From Arthrobacter silvisoli (lineage in GTDB: Bacteria; Actinomycetota; Actinomycetes; Actinomycetales; Micrococcaceae), in contig NZ_QRCU01000037.1 of assembly GCF_003369445.1 (NCBI RefSeq), forward strand, positions 62,001-126,000: a stretch of 64,000 nucleotides of DNA, written 5' to 3'. The translations under genes were made by a program, and so were the position numbers. The notes under the pieces are model-generated. The model was not told where the DNA came from. It did no database searches and was given only the letters and a program-made list of their open reading frames with translations. Below, one piece after another: positions 26,825-35,831 of this stretch. How positions within the stretch are numbered: the first letter of the stretch is position 1; each line of letters begins with the position of its first letter.

Positions 26825-27760
26825 ATGGCACGGATCTACGACGACGTCACCCAGCTGATCGGCGGAACCCCACTGGTCCGCCTCAACCGGCTCAGCAAGG
26901 ACCTCGAAGCCACGGTGGCGGTGAAGCTGGAGTTCTACAACCCCGCCAACAGCGTCAAGGACCGCATCGGTGTAGCCATCATCGACGCCGCTGAGAAGTC
27001 CGGTGCCCTGAAGCCCGGTGGAACGATCGTCGAGGGCACCTCCGGCAACACCGGCATCGCCTTGGCCCTCGTCGGTGCGGCCCGCGGATACAAGGTCATC
27101 CTGACCATGCCCGAGACCATGTCCACCGAACGTCGCGTCATGCTGCGTGCCTACGGCGCAGAAATCGTGCTGACCCCGGGCTCCGAGGGCATGCGCGGTG
27201 CTGTGGAAAAGGCCCAGGAAATCGTAGCCAACACCGAGAACTCCATCTGGGCCCAGCAGTTCGCCAACGAGGCCAACCCGGAAATCCACCGCAACACCAC
27301 CGCCGAGGAGATCTGGGCGGACACCGACGGCAAGATCGACATCTTCGTGGGCGGCGTCGGCACCGGCGGCACCATCACCGGCGTCGGCCAGGTCCTGAAG
27401 GAACGCAAGCCGGAAGTCCAGATCGTGGCCGTCGAGCCCAAGGACTCCCCCATCCTGAACGGCGGCACCCCCGGCCCGCACAAGATCCAAGGCCTGGGCG
27501 CCAACTTCATCCCGGAGGTGCTGGACACCAACGTGTACGACGAGGTCCTTGACGCCTCCCTCGAAGACGCCGTCGCCACCGCACGCTCGCTTGGCACCCA
27601 GGAAGGCATCCTCGGCGGCATCTCCGCCGGCGCCGCCGTCTGGGGTGCCTTGGAGCTGGCCAAGCGCCCGGAGAACAAGGGCAAACTGATCGTCGCGATT
27701 GTTCCCGACTTCGGCGAGCGTTACATCTCCACCGTGCTCTTTGACGACATCCGCGGCTGA
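26825..27760 (+). CDS. cysK: Cysteine synthase A (O-acetylserine sulfhydrylase)
   Basis: A 311-residue PLP enzyme making cysteine from O-acetylserine and sulfide. The PLP Lys45 is in [11 protein letters not shown]. The substrate loop is [12 protein letters not shown] and the PLP phosphate loop is [18 protein letters not shown] at 26779-26784 is a likely -10 with a short leader. cysE follows 29 bases downstream, so the two enzymes of the cysteine branch are co-transcribed and can form the cysteine synthase complex. The CysE C-terminus (EYYIEYRI) ends in the Ile that CysK binds. Confidence 0.97.
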   Translation: MARIYDDVTQLIGGTPLVRLNRLSKDLEATVAVKLEFYNPANSVKDRIGVAIIDAAEKSGALKPGGTIVEGTSGNTGIALALVGAARGYKVILTMPETMSTERRVMLRAYGAEIVLTPGSEGMRGAVEKAQEIVANTENSIWAQQFANEANPEIHRNTTAEEIWADTDGKIDIFVGGVGTGGTITGVGQVLKERKPEVQIVAVEPKDSPILNGGTPGPHKIQGLGANFIPEVLDTNVYDEVLDASLEDAVATARSLGTQEGILGGISAGAAVWGALELAKRPENKGKLIVAIVPDFGERYISTVLFDDIRG

Positions 27761-27789
27761 TTCACCACCCTTCCTGTAGAAAGGTCTTT

Positions 27790-28374
27790 GTGAGCTTTTT
27801 CGCAAGACTCAAGGAAGACCTCGAGGCCGCCCGGTCACACGACCCGGCGGCCCGAGGCTCTTTCGAGAACTTTTTTGCATACTCCGGACTGCATGCCATC
27901 TGGGCACACCGGCTGACGCACAAGCTGTGGCAGAACCCGTCCACCCGGTTCCCTGCCCGGTTGATTTCGCAGCTTGCGCGTTTCCTGACGGGCATCGAGA
28001 TCCATCCCGGTGCCACCATCGGGCGCAGGTTCTTCATCGACCACGGCATGGGCGTCGTCATCGGGGAAACCGCGGAGATCGGCGAAGACGTCATGATCTA
28101 CCACGGTGTCACGCTCGGCGGGCGCTCCCTCGCGAAGGTCAAACGTCACCCCACCATCGGTGACCGTGTAACCATCGGCGCAGGCGCGAAGGTGCTGGGC
28201 CCCATCACGATCGGCGCCGACAGCGCAGTAGGCGCGAACGCCGTCGTCGTGAAGGACGCACCACCGGAGTCGATCATCACAGGCATCCCGGCAACCTGGC
28301 GGCACCGCGATGCCAAATCCGAAACCAAGCCCGCGGTGGATCCGGCCGAGTACTACATCGAGTACCGGATCTAG
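27790..28374 (+). CDS. cysE: Serine O-acetyltransferase
   Basis: A 194-residue left-handed beta-helix acyltransferase that forms O-acetylserine from serine and acetyl-CoA. Hexapeptide repeats run from about residue 68 ([44 protein letters not shown]). They include the catalytic His region [12 protein letters not shown] and the glycine-rich CoA site. The C-terminal Ile can dock in the CysK active site. GTG at 27790 has GAAAGG about 6 bases upstream. The stop shares CTAG with the stop of the convergent SDR gene. Confidence 0.96.
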   Translation: MSFFARLKEDLEAARSHDPAARGSFENFFAYSGLHAIWAHRLTHKLWQNPSTRFPARLISQLARFLTGIEIHPGATIGRRFFIDHGMGVVIGETAEIGEDVMIYHGVTLGGRSLAKVKRHPTIGDRVTIGAGAKVLGPITIGADSAVGANAVVVKDAPPESIITGIPATWRHRDAKSETKPAVDPAEYYIEYRI

Positions 28375-29204
28375 GCCGGAAACCTGCCGTAGATGCCCCT
28401 TAGCAGGGCATCGAAGGCGCGGTCCGGCAGGACCCGCCTGAGCGCCAGAATCGAACCCGCTCCCCGGCCCGCCGGGTAGCGGGTTTTCGGTTTTCCGGAC
28501 CGTGCCGCGCGGAGGATCGCGCGGGCGGCGGCCCGCGGCGAGGAAGCCAGCCCCGAGCCCTCCGTGCTCGCCAACGCGGCAGCCATCATGCGGGCCTGCC
28601 CGGCATAGGGCCCCTGCCCGGAAGCAGCCAGGAGGTGCTCCCCTGCAATCCGGCCCCATTCCGACGCCGTTCCGGAGGGCTGGATGATCGACACCGAGAT
28701 GCCGTGCGGCGCGAGTTCGAGGCGAAGGGAATCGCTCAGTCCCTCGACGGCGAACTTCGTGGCGTGGTACCAGGAACCGAGGGGCTCGTAGATCCGGCCG
28801 CCGATCGAGGAGACGTTGATGATCCTGCCCGTCCCGGCCTGCCGCATGCCCGGCACGACCAGTTGGGTCATCCGCGCCATGCCGAAGAGGTTGACTTCGA
28901 ATTGCCGCCGGCCTTCGTCCAGCGGGACCTCCTCGAGCGAGCCGTAGGAGCCGTAGCCGGCATTGTTGACCAGGATGTCCACGCGGCCGTGCGCGTCTTC
29001 CACTTCCGAGACTGCGTCCGCCATGGAGGCATCGTCCGTGACATCGAGGGCGAGGACCCGGATTCCATGCGTTTTGAGTGGTTCCATTTTGCCGGTGCGG
29101 CGCGCGCCTGCGTAGACCATGAAACCGTTCCGGGCCAGGAGGACAGCGGCCTCGTAGCCGATTCCCGTGGATGCTCCTGTCACGAACGCGGTTCCTGGCA
29201 CCAT
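28371..29204 (-). CDS. Classical short-chain dehydrogenase/reductase
   Basis: A 277-residue SDR. NAD(P) motif [22 protein letters not shown] at the end of strand 2 suggests NADP. Then [19 protein letters not shown], catalytic Ser in [10 protein letters not shown] and Tyr/Lys in [14 protein letters not shown]. The substrate is unknown. The ATG at 29204 has GGAG 5 bases upstream; an upstream frame to 29414 is Pro/Arg-rich and rejected. Convergent with cysE with a 4-base overlap. Confidence 0.9.
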   Translation of the reverse strand: MVPGTAFVTGASTGIGYEAAVLLARNGFMVYAGARRTGKMEPLKTHGIRVLALDVTDDASMADAVSEVEDAHGRVDILVNNAGYGSYGSLEEVPLDEGRRQFEVNLFGMARMTQLVVPGMRQAGTGRIINVSSIGGRIYEPLGSWYHATKFAVEGLSDSLRLELAPHGISVSIIQPSGTASEWGRIAGEHLLAASGQGPYAGQARMMAAALASTEGSGLASSPRAAARAILRAARSGKPKTRYPAGRGAGSILALRRVLPDRAFDALLRGIYGRFPA

Positions 29205-29260
29205 GGAAGCTCCTCGACTCGGGCCGCGGACCGGCCTGTGGCGGCAACTGGCGGCACGGC

Positions 29261-29302
29261 AAAGGCCGGCCCTCCCCAGTATCGGGGAACGGCCGGCCTT
29301 TG
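29261..29302 (-). terminator. Terminator after gnd
   Basis: An 11-bp perfect outer stem (29261-29271 with 29292-29302; AAAGGCCGGCC) and an inner CCCC/GGGG pairing. It lies 18 bases past the gnd stop and could also act in the other direction because both arms end in A/T triplets. Confidence 0.8.
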
Positions 29303-29319
29303 TCAGGAGCGGGGTACTG

Positions 29320-30756
29320 CTAGTGGGTGTCCACGGCTTCGACCTCGGACTTGTCCTCGCCCCACAAGGTGTGGAAGGTGCCCTCGGCGTCAACGCGGCC
29401 ATAGGTGTGCGCACCGAAGAGGTCGCGCTGGCCCTGGATCAGGGCGGCTGCAACGCGCTTGCGGCGCAGGCCGTCGTAGTAGGCGAGGGAGGACGAGAAG
29501 ACCGGAACCGGAATGCCCAGCTGCACTGCCGTGGCGACGACGCGGCGCCACGCCGGCAGGGCCTCTGCGATGGCCTTGGTGAAGGCCGGGGCGAACAGCA
29601 GGTTGGCGGGCTTCTCCTCGGCTGCGTAGGCCTTGGTGATGTCCTTGAGCAGTTCCGCACGGATGATGCAGCCTGCACGCCACAGGGAGGCAATCTCGTC
29701 GAGCTTGAGCTCCCAGCCGTATTCTTTGGCGGCGGAGGTCAGCATGTCCAGGCCCTGGGCGTAGGAGACGAGCTTGGAGGCGTACAGCGCCTGGCGGACG
29801 TCCTCGACGAAGGTCGCCGGGATTTCGACGGCGGCTTCCTCGCCGGCCAGCAGTTCCTGGCCCAGCTTGCGCTGTTCGCTCTGGGAAGAGAGCGCACGGG
29901 CGAAGACGGACTCGGCGATGCCGGAGACCGGGGAACCCAGCTCGAGGGCGGAGATGACCGTCCAGCGGCCGGTGCCCTTCTGGCCTGCGGCATCCACGAC
30001 GACGTCGACGAACGGCTTGCCGGTCTTGGCGTCGACGTGGCCGAGGACCTCGGCGGAGATTTCGATCAGGAAGGAGGACAGCTCGCCGGTGTTCCACTCG
30101 GCGAAGATCTTGGACTGTTCGGCCGGCTCGATACCTGCCCCGGAGCGCAGGAGGTCGAAGGCTTCGCCGATGACCTGCATGTCGGCGTACTCGATGCCGT
30201 TGTGGACCATCTTGACGAAGTGGCCGGCGCCGTCGGTGCCGATCCAGGCGCAGCACGGCTCGCCGTCGACCTTGGCGGAGATCTTTTCCAGCAGCGGGCC
30301 AAGGGCCTTGTAGGACTCCTTGGAACCGCCGGGCATGATGGACGGGCCGTTGAGGGCGCCTTCCTCACCGCCGGAAACGCCGACGCCCACGAAGTGCAGG
30401 CCCTTTTCGGACAGGGCAGCCTCGCGGCGGCGGGTGTCCTCGTAGTGCGAGTTGCCGGCGTCGATGACGATGTCGCCTTCTTCAAGCAGCGGCACGAGCT
30501 GGTCGATGACGGCGTCCACCGGCTTGCCGGCCTTCACCATGATGAGGACGCGGCGCGGCTTCTCCAGGGAGTCGACGAGTTCCTGGAGGGTCTCGGTGCG
30601 GACGAAGTCGCCTTCGGAACCGTGCTTTGCAAGAAGTGCGTCGGTCTTTTCGACGGAGCGGTTGTGGAGGGCAACGGTGAAGCCGTTGCGGGCCAGGTTG
30701 CGGGCCAGATTGGCGCCCATCACCGCAAGGCCGGTGACACCGATGTGTGCTGACAT
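29320..30756 (-). CDS. gnd: 6-phosphogluconate dehydrogenase, decarboxylating
   Basis: A 478-residue pentose-phosphate enzyme converting 6-phosphogluconate to ribulose-5-phosphate. GVTGLAVMGANLARNLARNGF is the cofactor site and HNRS at the end of strand 2 fits NADP. Substrate motifs are VGVSGGEEGALNGPSIMPGG and GAGHFVKMVHNGIEYADMQ (catalytic Lys), with a C-terminal ALIQGQRDLFGAHTYGR. The length is that of the dimeric long form. The ATG at 30756 has GGAG about 7 bases upstream. It diverges from a GntR regulator that may control it. Confidence 0.97.
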   Translation of the reverse strand: MSAHIGVTGLAVMGANLARNLARNGFTVALHNRSVEKTDALLAKHGSEGDFVRTETLQELVDSLEKPRRVLIMVKAGKPVDAVIDQLVPLLEEGDIVIDAGNSHYEDTRRREAALSEKGLHFVGVGVSGGEEGALNGPSIMPGGSKESYKALGPLLEKISAKVDGEPCCAWIGTDGAGHFVKMVHNGIEYADMQVIGEAFDLLRSGAGIEPAEQSKIFAEWNTGELSSFLIEISAEVLGHVDAKTGKPFVDVVVDAAGQKGTGRWTVISALELGSPVSGIAESVFARALSSQSEQRKLGQELLAGEEAAVEIPATFVEDVRQALYASKLVSYAQGLDMLTSAAKEYGWELKLDEIASLWRAGCIIRAELLKDITKAYAAEEKPANLLFAPAFTKAIAEALPAWRRVVATAVQLGIPVPVFSSSLAYYDGLRRKRVAAALIQGQRDLFGAHTYGRVDAEGTFHTLWGEDKSEVEAVDTH

Positions 30757-30981
30757 CAAAACTCCAATTCTTCTTGTGCAGTGAGTCCTGCCCGGGACGC
30801 AGGAAACGTTTTCTAACGCAGTTGCTGGAATAAACCATACGTATTTGACGGCCATCGCGAAAGTTTTTGCAGAGGATCCGGAAACGTCCGCGTCACAAAA
30901 GAGTGTATGGTGCAGGCGCCCGGGCCGCCTCCCCGCGGAAGTAACAAAGGCGCCTCTCCGGCCGCCACTATGCTTACCACT

Positions 30982-31710
30982 ATGTCAACCAGTCTCCACC
31001 ACCGCGCCGTCGAGCATCTGGGCGCCCGGATTGTCGGTGGTGTGCTTCCCGCCGGCCACGTCATGCTGGCCGAGCAGCTCGAAGAGGAACTCAAGGTCTC
31101 CCGTTCAGTGGTCCGGGAAGCGGTCCGGGTACTTCAGTCGCTCGGGCTGGTGGAAACGATCAAACGGGTGGGAATCCGCGTCCTTCCTGCGCACCGCTGG
31201 AACCCTTTCGATCCGCTCGTCATCCGCTGGCGTCTCGCCGGCGAAGGCCGCGGGGCGCAATTACGCTCACTCGCCGAACTGCGCTCCGCCGTCGAACCCG
31301 CCGCCGCCGAGCTCGCCGCCCAGAACGCGCCGCAGAAGCTCCGTAGCGAACTGGTGGACATCTCCCTGGCCATGCGCGACGCCGGACACGCCGGTGACAT
31401 GCCGACCTTCCTGGAACTGGACATCCGGTTCCACGCGCTGGTCCTGTCCGGCTCCGGCAACGAAATGTTCGCGAACCTGATCGGCCAGGTCACAGAGACC
31501 CTCACCGGCCGCACCGTCCACGGCCTGATGCCCGCCCACCCGGAGGAAGCCGCCCTGCAATGGCACATGGATGTCGCCCGGGCCATCGCTGACGGGGACG
31601 GCGAAAAGGCCCGCGAGGCGGCCTCGAACATCATGCGCGAGACCATCGCGGACCTGTCGCCAAGCTGGGAAGACCAGCCCCGGGTATTCGTCCCGGTGGA
31701 ACGGAAATAG
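30982..31710 (+). CDS. GntR/FadR-type transcriptional regulator
   Basis: A 242-residue regulator. The N-terminal winged HTH (about residues 8-72: HRAVEHLGARIVGGVLPAGHVMLAEQLEEELKVSRSVVREAVRVLQSLGLVETIKRVG) and C-terminal FCD ligand domain (about 95-225: ELRSAVEPAAAELAA, DIRFHALVLSGSGNEMFANLI with metal-ligand Asp/His) are complete. Beside gnd and the idn genes, gluconate or a phospho-sugar acid is the likely effector (inference). TATGCT at 30969-30974 lies 7 bases before the ATG, so it is probably leaderless. Converges on idnD. Confidence 0.9.
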   Translation: MSTSLHHRAVEHLGARIVGGVLPAGHVMLAEQLEEELKVSRSVVREAVRVLQSLGLVETIKRVGIRVLPAHRWNPFDPLVIRWRLAGEGRGAQLRSLAELRSAVEPAAAELAAQNAPQKLRSELVDISLAMRDAGHAGDMPTFLELDIRFHALVLSGSGNEMFANLIGQVTETLTGRTVHGLMPAHPEEAALQWHMDVARAIADGDGEKAREAASNIMRETIADLSPSWEDQPRVFVPVERK

Positions 31711-31726
31711 CCCTTTCCCAAGACCC

Positions 31727-32800
31727 CTAGGAGGCGGGGGCGAAGTCCAGCAGGACTTTTCCGGACCGGGCCGAGTTCTTCGCGACTTCGAAGGCTTCCA
31801 GGCCGCGGTCCAGGGTGTATTCGTGCGTCACCACCGGATCCACCTGCAGGGAACCGTCCGCCAGCGCGGCGATAACGTCGTCGATTTCGTCGTTGAAGCG
31901 GAAGGAGCCCAGGAGTTCCAATTCGCGGGTTATCGCGAGGGAGATGAATACCGGCTGCGGTCCCGTAGGCAGCAGGCCCACCATCACTACCTTGCCCCCG
32001 CGGGCCGTGCCCTTGATCGCCGAAGCCAGCCCGAAGTGGCTGCCCGAGGATTCGATGACGACGTCGGCCTCCACTGTGGCGATCGCCTCGGCGTCGTCCC
32101 CCTTGAGGACCTCGTCCGCACCCACGGCACGGGCGATCTCGAGCGGCTTGTCGTGCATGTCGACCGCCACGATCCTGGACGCGCCGGCCCGCTTGAGCAC
32201 GGCGACAGCCAGGGCGCCGATCGGACCGCTGCCGATCACCATCGCCGTCTTGCCCGCGACGTCGCCGGCCCGGGCCACGGCGTGCCAGGCGACACTGGCC
32301 GGTTCAACCAGGGCCGCCGTGCGCAGCGACAAGCCTTCCGGAAGTGCGCGCAGCATGCGCGAAGGGAGGGTGGCGTAGCGGCTGAACGCGCCGTCTGTGT
32401 GCGGGAAACGGGCCGCGCTGCCGAGGTAGGTGCAGCCCGGGGACAGATTGGGCCGGTCCCCAGGGTACTTTGCCTCGCCCGGACCCGACGTTGCCGGGTG
32501 CACAGCGACGGGCGTGCCGGCGGCCGGGCCACTGCCGTCCGCAGCCTGCCGCACCACGGTGCCGACGATTTCGTGGCCCAGGACCATGGGGGCTTTGAGG
32601 ATGGATTCGCCGGCCGCGCCGTGCAACCAGTAGTGCAGGTCGGAGCCGCAGATGCCGCCATAGGCGATTTCGACGACGGTCTCGTCCGCCGCCGGCGCTT
32701 TCAGGGGGACCTCTTCGATGCGGAGGTCACCGGCAGCGTGCGCGACGACGGCCAGGCCGGCCTCGGGCAACTGGAGTCCTGAATGGTCGAAGCCGGACAT
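31727..32800 (-). CDS. idnD: L-idonate 5-dehydrogenase-like zinc alcohol dehydrogenase
   Basis: A 357-residue medium-chain dehydrogenase that would oxidise L-idonate to 5-ketogluconate. Catalytic zinc ligands are in YGGICGSDLHYW and PMVLGHEIVG. The structural-zinc Cys cluster is reduced. The Rossmann motif is VIGSGPIGALAVAVLKRAGA, followed by VDMHDKPL. The ATG at 32800 shares its A with the idnO stop, so translation is coupled. The assignment over other sugar-alcohol dehydrogenases rests on the adjacent idnO. Confidence 0.85.
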   Translation of the reverse strand: MSGFDHSGLQLPEAGLAVVAHAAGDLRIEEVPLKAPAADETVVEIAYGGICGSDLHYWLHGAAGESILKAPMVLGHEIVGTVVRQAADGSGPAAGTPVAVHPATSGPGEAKYPGDRPNLSPGCTYLGSAARFPHTDGAFSRYATLPSRMLRALPEGLSLRTAALVEPASVAWHAVARAGDVAGKTAMVIGSGPIGALAVAVLKRAGASRIVAVDMHDKPLEIARAVGADEVLKGDDAEAIATVEADVVIESSGSHFGLASAIKGTARGGKVVMVGLLPTGPQPVFISLAITRELELLGSFRFNDEIDDVIAALADGSLQVDPVVTHEYTLDRGLEAFEVAKNSARSGKVLLDFAPAS

Positions 32801-33570
32801 CAGACCACCACCGTCATTCCGCCGTCGACGAAGATCGTCTGGCCATTGACGAAGTCCGAAGCGTCGGAGGCAAGCCACACGGCCGGACCGGCAAGGTCGG
32901 CCACGGTCCCCCAGCGGTGCGCCGGGGTGCGGCCCAGGATCCAGGAGTTGAACTCGGGATCGTCCACCAGGTTCTGGGTCATTTCCGTGTGGATGTAACC
33001 CGGGGCGATGCCGTTGATCTGCAGGCCCGAGGCTGCCCATTCGGCGGTCATGGCGCGGGTCAGGTTCCGCAGGCCGCCCTTGGCCGCCACGTAGGGGGCG
33101 ATCGTGGGGCGTGCGAGGTCGGTCTGCACCGAGCAGATGTTGATGATCTTGCCGCGGCCGCGCGGAACCATGTGCCGGGCGGCTTCACGGCCAACGAGGA
33201 ACGCGCTGGTCAGGTCGGTAGTGAGGACGCGTTCCCAGTCCTTGACGTCGAGCTCGAGCATCGGGACGCGATGCTGGATTCCGGCGTTGTTCACCAGGAT
33301 GTCCAGCGGGCCGACGTTTTCCTCCATCCAGGCAACACCGCGCGCGGCTTCGACGTCGCTGGTGACGTCGAAGGCGCAGCTGTGGATTCGTCCGGGGGCG
33401 AAGTCCGCCGCCAGGGCAGCTTCGGCGGCCTTGAGGCGGTCGACGTTGATGCCGTTGAGCACCACCGTGGCGCCGGCGTCAGCCAGTCCGCGGGCAAGGG
33501 CGTTGCCGATTCCACGGCTGGAGCCCGTCACCAGGGCTACGCGCCCGGTGAGGTCGAAGAGTCCACTCAT
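32800..33570 (-). CDS. idnO: Gluconate 5-dehydrogenase-like SDR
   Basis: A 256-residue classical SDR, expected to reduce 5-ketogluconate to D-gluconate. NADP motif TGSSRGIGNALARGLADAGA, LVNNAGIQHR, catalytic Ser in NICSVQTDLARPTIAPYVAAKGGLRNLT with Tyr/Lys, and the C-terminal GQTIFVDGGMTVVV. The start is ATG at 33570, overlapping the upstream gene's stop by 4 bases. Middle gene of a three-gene operon. Gluconokinase is not in the window. Confidence 0.88.
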   Translation of the reverse strand: MSGLFDLTGRVALVTGSSRGIGNALARGLADAGATVVLNGINVDRLKAAEAALAADFAPGRIHSCAFDVTSDVEAARGVAWMEENVGPLDILVNNAGIQHRVPMLELDVKDWERVLTTDLTSAFLVGREAARHMVPRGRGKIINICSVQTDLARPTIAPYVAAKGGLRNLTRAMTAEWAASGLQINGIAPGYIHTEMTQNLVDDPEFNSWILGRTPAHRWGTVADLAGPAVWLASDASDFVNGQTIFVDGGMTVVV

Positions 33571-34493
33571 TGCTGTCCTTCTTTTGTGGTGATGGTTGCG
33601 CAGGAGTCGCTGAGGTTCGAGATGGCCTGGCGGACCACCGCAAGGTCCTGGTCGCCAAGGCCCTGGTCGATGAGTTCGCGGTAGAGCCCGACGCCGGCCG
33701 AGGCCATGGGGACAGCCGAACCGGAGGCGGCGGCGCTTTCGAGCACAAAGTTCAGGTCCTTGTGCATGAACTTCGCCGGCCCGGTAGGCACGTAATCCTT
33801 CGCGGTGAGGCGCGGCCCGACGATGTCCAGGACCCGGCTCCCGGCCAGGCCGCCGGAGAGCACCTCGAAAAGCGCTGCGGCATCCATGCCGGAACGCTCG
33901 GCGAGTTCGGCGGCCTCGGCGAGGGCCGCCGTCGTGGTTCCGACAATCAGCTGGTTGCACGCCTTGGCGAGGGAACCGGCGCCCAGGGCGCCCATGCGGC
34001 GGACCGTGGCACCCATGGCACTGAACAGCGGCAGCAGGCGGTCGAAGTCCGCCTCGCCGGCGCCCACCATGATGGCGAGGGTGCCCTCCTCGGCGCCTTT
34101 GGTGCCGCCGCTGACCGGGGCATCGACAACCACGGCGTTGCCGGCACTCGCGTCGTGCACCAGTGCGCCGAAGTCGCGTACCGCCGTCGGCGAGACGCTG
34201 CTCATGATGACGACGGCGGTCCCGGCGGCGGGAGGGGCCGCCCGCCAGGAGTCAAGCAAGGGAGCCGCGGCGTCCTTGATGTACGACAGGTCCGGGAGCA
34301 TGAAGACGATCACGGGCTGCCCGCGCAGCTCCTCGACCGACCCGGCTCCCTGCCCGCCGAGGGCCGCCAATCGGCTGACGGCGGCCTCCGAACGGTTCCA
34401 GCCCGTCACGTCCCAACCTGCGGCAAGGAGATTGGCGGCCATGGGGAAGCCCATCAGCCCCAGGCCGACGAAACCTGCTTTTCGGACGGTCAT
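33567..34493 (-). CDS. NAD(P)-dependent 3-hydroxyacid dehydrogenase (HIBADH family)
   Basis: A 308-residue beta-hydroxyacid dehydrogenase. Cofactor site GFVGLGLMGFPMAANLLAAGW with GWNRS (fits NADP or NAD). Substrate loop VVDAPVSGGTKGAEEGTLAIMVGG-like. Catalytic Lys in GAGSLAKACNQLIVG and the C-terminal KFMHKDLNFVLESA motif. Family substrates include tartronate semialdehyde, 3-hydroxyisobutyrate and sugar-acid derivatives such as threonate; the actual one cannot be read from sequence. First gene of the idn operon. Confidence 0.87.
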   Translation of the reverse strand: MTVRKAGFVGLGLMGFPMAANLLAAGWDVTGWNRSEAAVSRLAALGGQGAGSVEELRGQPVIVFMLPDLSYIKDAAAPLLDSWRAAPPAAGTAVVIMSSVSPTAVRDFGALVHDASAGNAVVVDAPVSGGTKGAEEGTLAIMVGAGEADFDRLLPLFSAMGATVRRMGALGAGSLAKACNQLIVGTTTAALAEAAELAERSGMDAAALFEVLSGGLAGSRVLDIVGPRLTAKDYVPTGPAKFMHKDLNFVLESAAASGSAVPMASAGVGLYRELIDQGLGDQDLAVVRQAISNLSDSCATITTKEGQQ

Positions 34494-34547
34494 CCTGTGC
34501 CTACCTCACTTCGTTGTGTCGTCTCAGCTGCGATTCTCCGCAAAAAC

Positions 34548-34584
34548 TGTTCAATATCCTAGCCTCAATTCAGTATGATGAACA
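34548..34584. promoter_or_regulatory. Promoter and IclR-type operator at the D-2-hydroxyacid dehydrogenase
   Basis: TGTTCA at 34548-34553 and TGAACA at 34579-34584. The right half-site also pairs with AATTCA (34567-34572) across a 6-base spacer, as in the perfect site at the iclR promoter. TATGAT (34574-34579) is the -10. It lies between the divergent idn operon and the dehydrogenase gene, so it may control both. Confidence 0.55.
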
Positions 34585-34586
34585 GC

Positions 34587-35642
34587 ATGACGACTGATGA
34601 ACTCACCATCGCGATCGCCGTCCCGCTCGAAGCTGAGCATGTGGAGCGTATCCGCGCCATCGATCCAGCCATCACGGTTCTCTACGAACCGGAGCTGCTG
34701 CCACCGGAGCGCTTCCCCGCCGACCACGCCGGAGACCCGGCCTTCAAGCGCACCCCTGAACAGGAAGAGCGCTACTGGGAGATGCTCAACCAGGCGCAGA
34801 TCCTCTACGGTTTCCCCAACGAAAACCCGGCCGGCCTCGCCCGCATTGCGCAGAGCAACCCGCGCCTGCAGTGGATCCATGCCATGGCCGCCGGCGCAGG
34901 CGGAGCCGTCAAGGCCTCCGGCCTCGACACCGCGACCCTGGACAAGTTCAAGGTCACTACCTCCGCCGGTGTGCACGCCCTGCCGCTGGCCGAGTTCGCC
35001 GCCCTTGGCATCCTCAACGGGTTCAAGCGCAGCGCCGAACTTGCACAGGACCAGGCTGCCAAGGTCTGGCCCGAACTGCGCACCCCCACCAAACTGGTGA
35101 ACGGTTCCAAGCTGGTCATCACCGGCCTCGGCGAAATCGGCATGGAGACCGCACGCGTCGCCCGCGCACTCGGCATGCAAGTCAGCGGCACGAAGCGGCA
35201 TGTCGAAGCCATCGACGGCATCGAGGAAGTCGCCACGAACGACGGCCTTGCCGGGCTGCTCGCCACCGCCGACGCCGTCGTCAACACCCTCCCCGGCACG
35301 CCCTACACCGAAGGCCTCTTCAACCGCGAGGTCTTCGCGGCCATGAAGCCTGGCACGGTGTTCGTGAACGTCGGACGCGGAACGGTCGTGGACGAAGAAG
35401 CCCTGCTTGAGGCGCTGGAGAGCGGACAGGTCTCCTACGCGTGCCTGGACGTCTTCGCGGTGGAGCCCCTCCCCCAGGACAGCCCGCTCTGGAACCACCC
35501 GAAGGTGATGGTTTCGCCGCACACCTCGGCCCTGAGCGCCGCAGAGAACCGGCTGATCGCCGAGCGCTTCTGCAGCAACCTGCGGATCTTCCTTGCGGGC
35601 GGCGAAATGCCGCACCTCGTGGATACGGTGCACTTCTACTAA
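34587..35642 (+). CDS. D-2-hydroxyacid dehydrogenase
   Basis: A 351-residue NAD(P)-dependent dehydrogenase of the D-isomer-specific family (glyoxylate/hydroxypyruvate/2-ketogluconate reductase type). NAD domain motif VITGLGEIGMETARVARALG with GTKRH; active-site Arg in VNVGRGTVVDEEAL, Glu in DVFAVEPLP, His in VMVSPHTSALS. An N-terminal region of about 100 residues is longer than usual. Upstream ATGs at 34575 and 34578 lie in the -10, so the start is placed at 34587, which fits a leaderless mRNA. Sugar-acid neighbours suggest a ketogluconate-type substrate (inference). Confidence 0.88.
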   Translation: MTTDELTIAIAVPLEAEHVERIRAIDPAITVLYEPELLPPERFPADHAGDPAFKRTPEQEERYWEMLNQAQILYGFPNENPAGLARIAQSNPRLQWIHAMAAGAGGAVKASGLDTATLDKFKVTTSAGVHALPLAEFAALGILNGFKRSAELAQDQAAKVWPELRTPTKLVNGSKLVITGLGEIGMETARVARALGMQVSGTKRHVEAIDGIEEVATNDGLAGLLATADAVVNTLPGTPYTEGLFNREVFAAMKPGTVFVNVGRGTVVDEEALLEALESGQVSYACLDVFAVEPLPQDSPLWNHPKVMVSPHTSALSAAENRLIAERFCSNLRIFLAGGEMPHLVDTVHFY

Positions 35643-35657
35643 ACACGGACTCCACCC

Positions 35658-35690
35658 AACGGCCCCGGCGGATACCCGCCGGGGCCGTTG
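35658..35690 (+). terminator. Terminator after the D-2-hydroxyacid dehydrogenase gene
   Basis: A 14-bp perfect stem (35658-35671 with 35676-35689), ATAC loop, then GTTGCTTCC. Confidence 0.85.
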
Positions 35691-35758
35691 TTGCTTCCCA
35701 GGCAAGGGTGAAGGCGTCGGTTGGTAGTGCGGACCGGGCGGGCGGCGCTTCCTGCACA

Positions 35759-35800
35759 CAGCGAAGCGGCGGCTCCCGGAGGGGAGCCGCCGCTTCGCTG
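35759..35800. terminator. 19-bp perfect hairpin before the MFS gene end
   Basis: Stem 35759-35777 with 35782-35800 and a GGAG loop. It lies 32 bases beyond the MFS stop on the minus strand. It has no T-run on either side, so termination may be weak. Possibly it blocks read-through from both directions. Confidence 0.7.
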
Positions 35801-35831
35801 TCCTGCTGCTTCGACCGGTGCTGCAGTACGC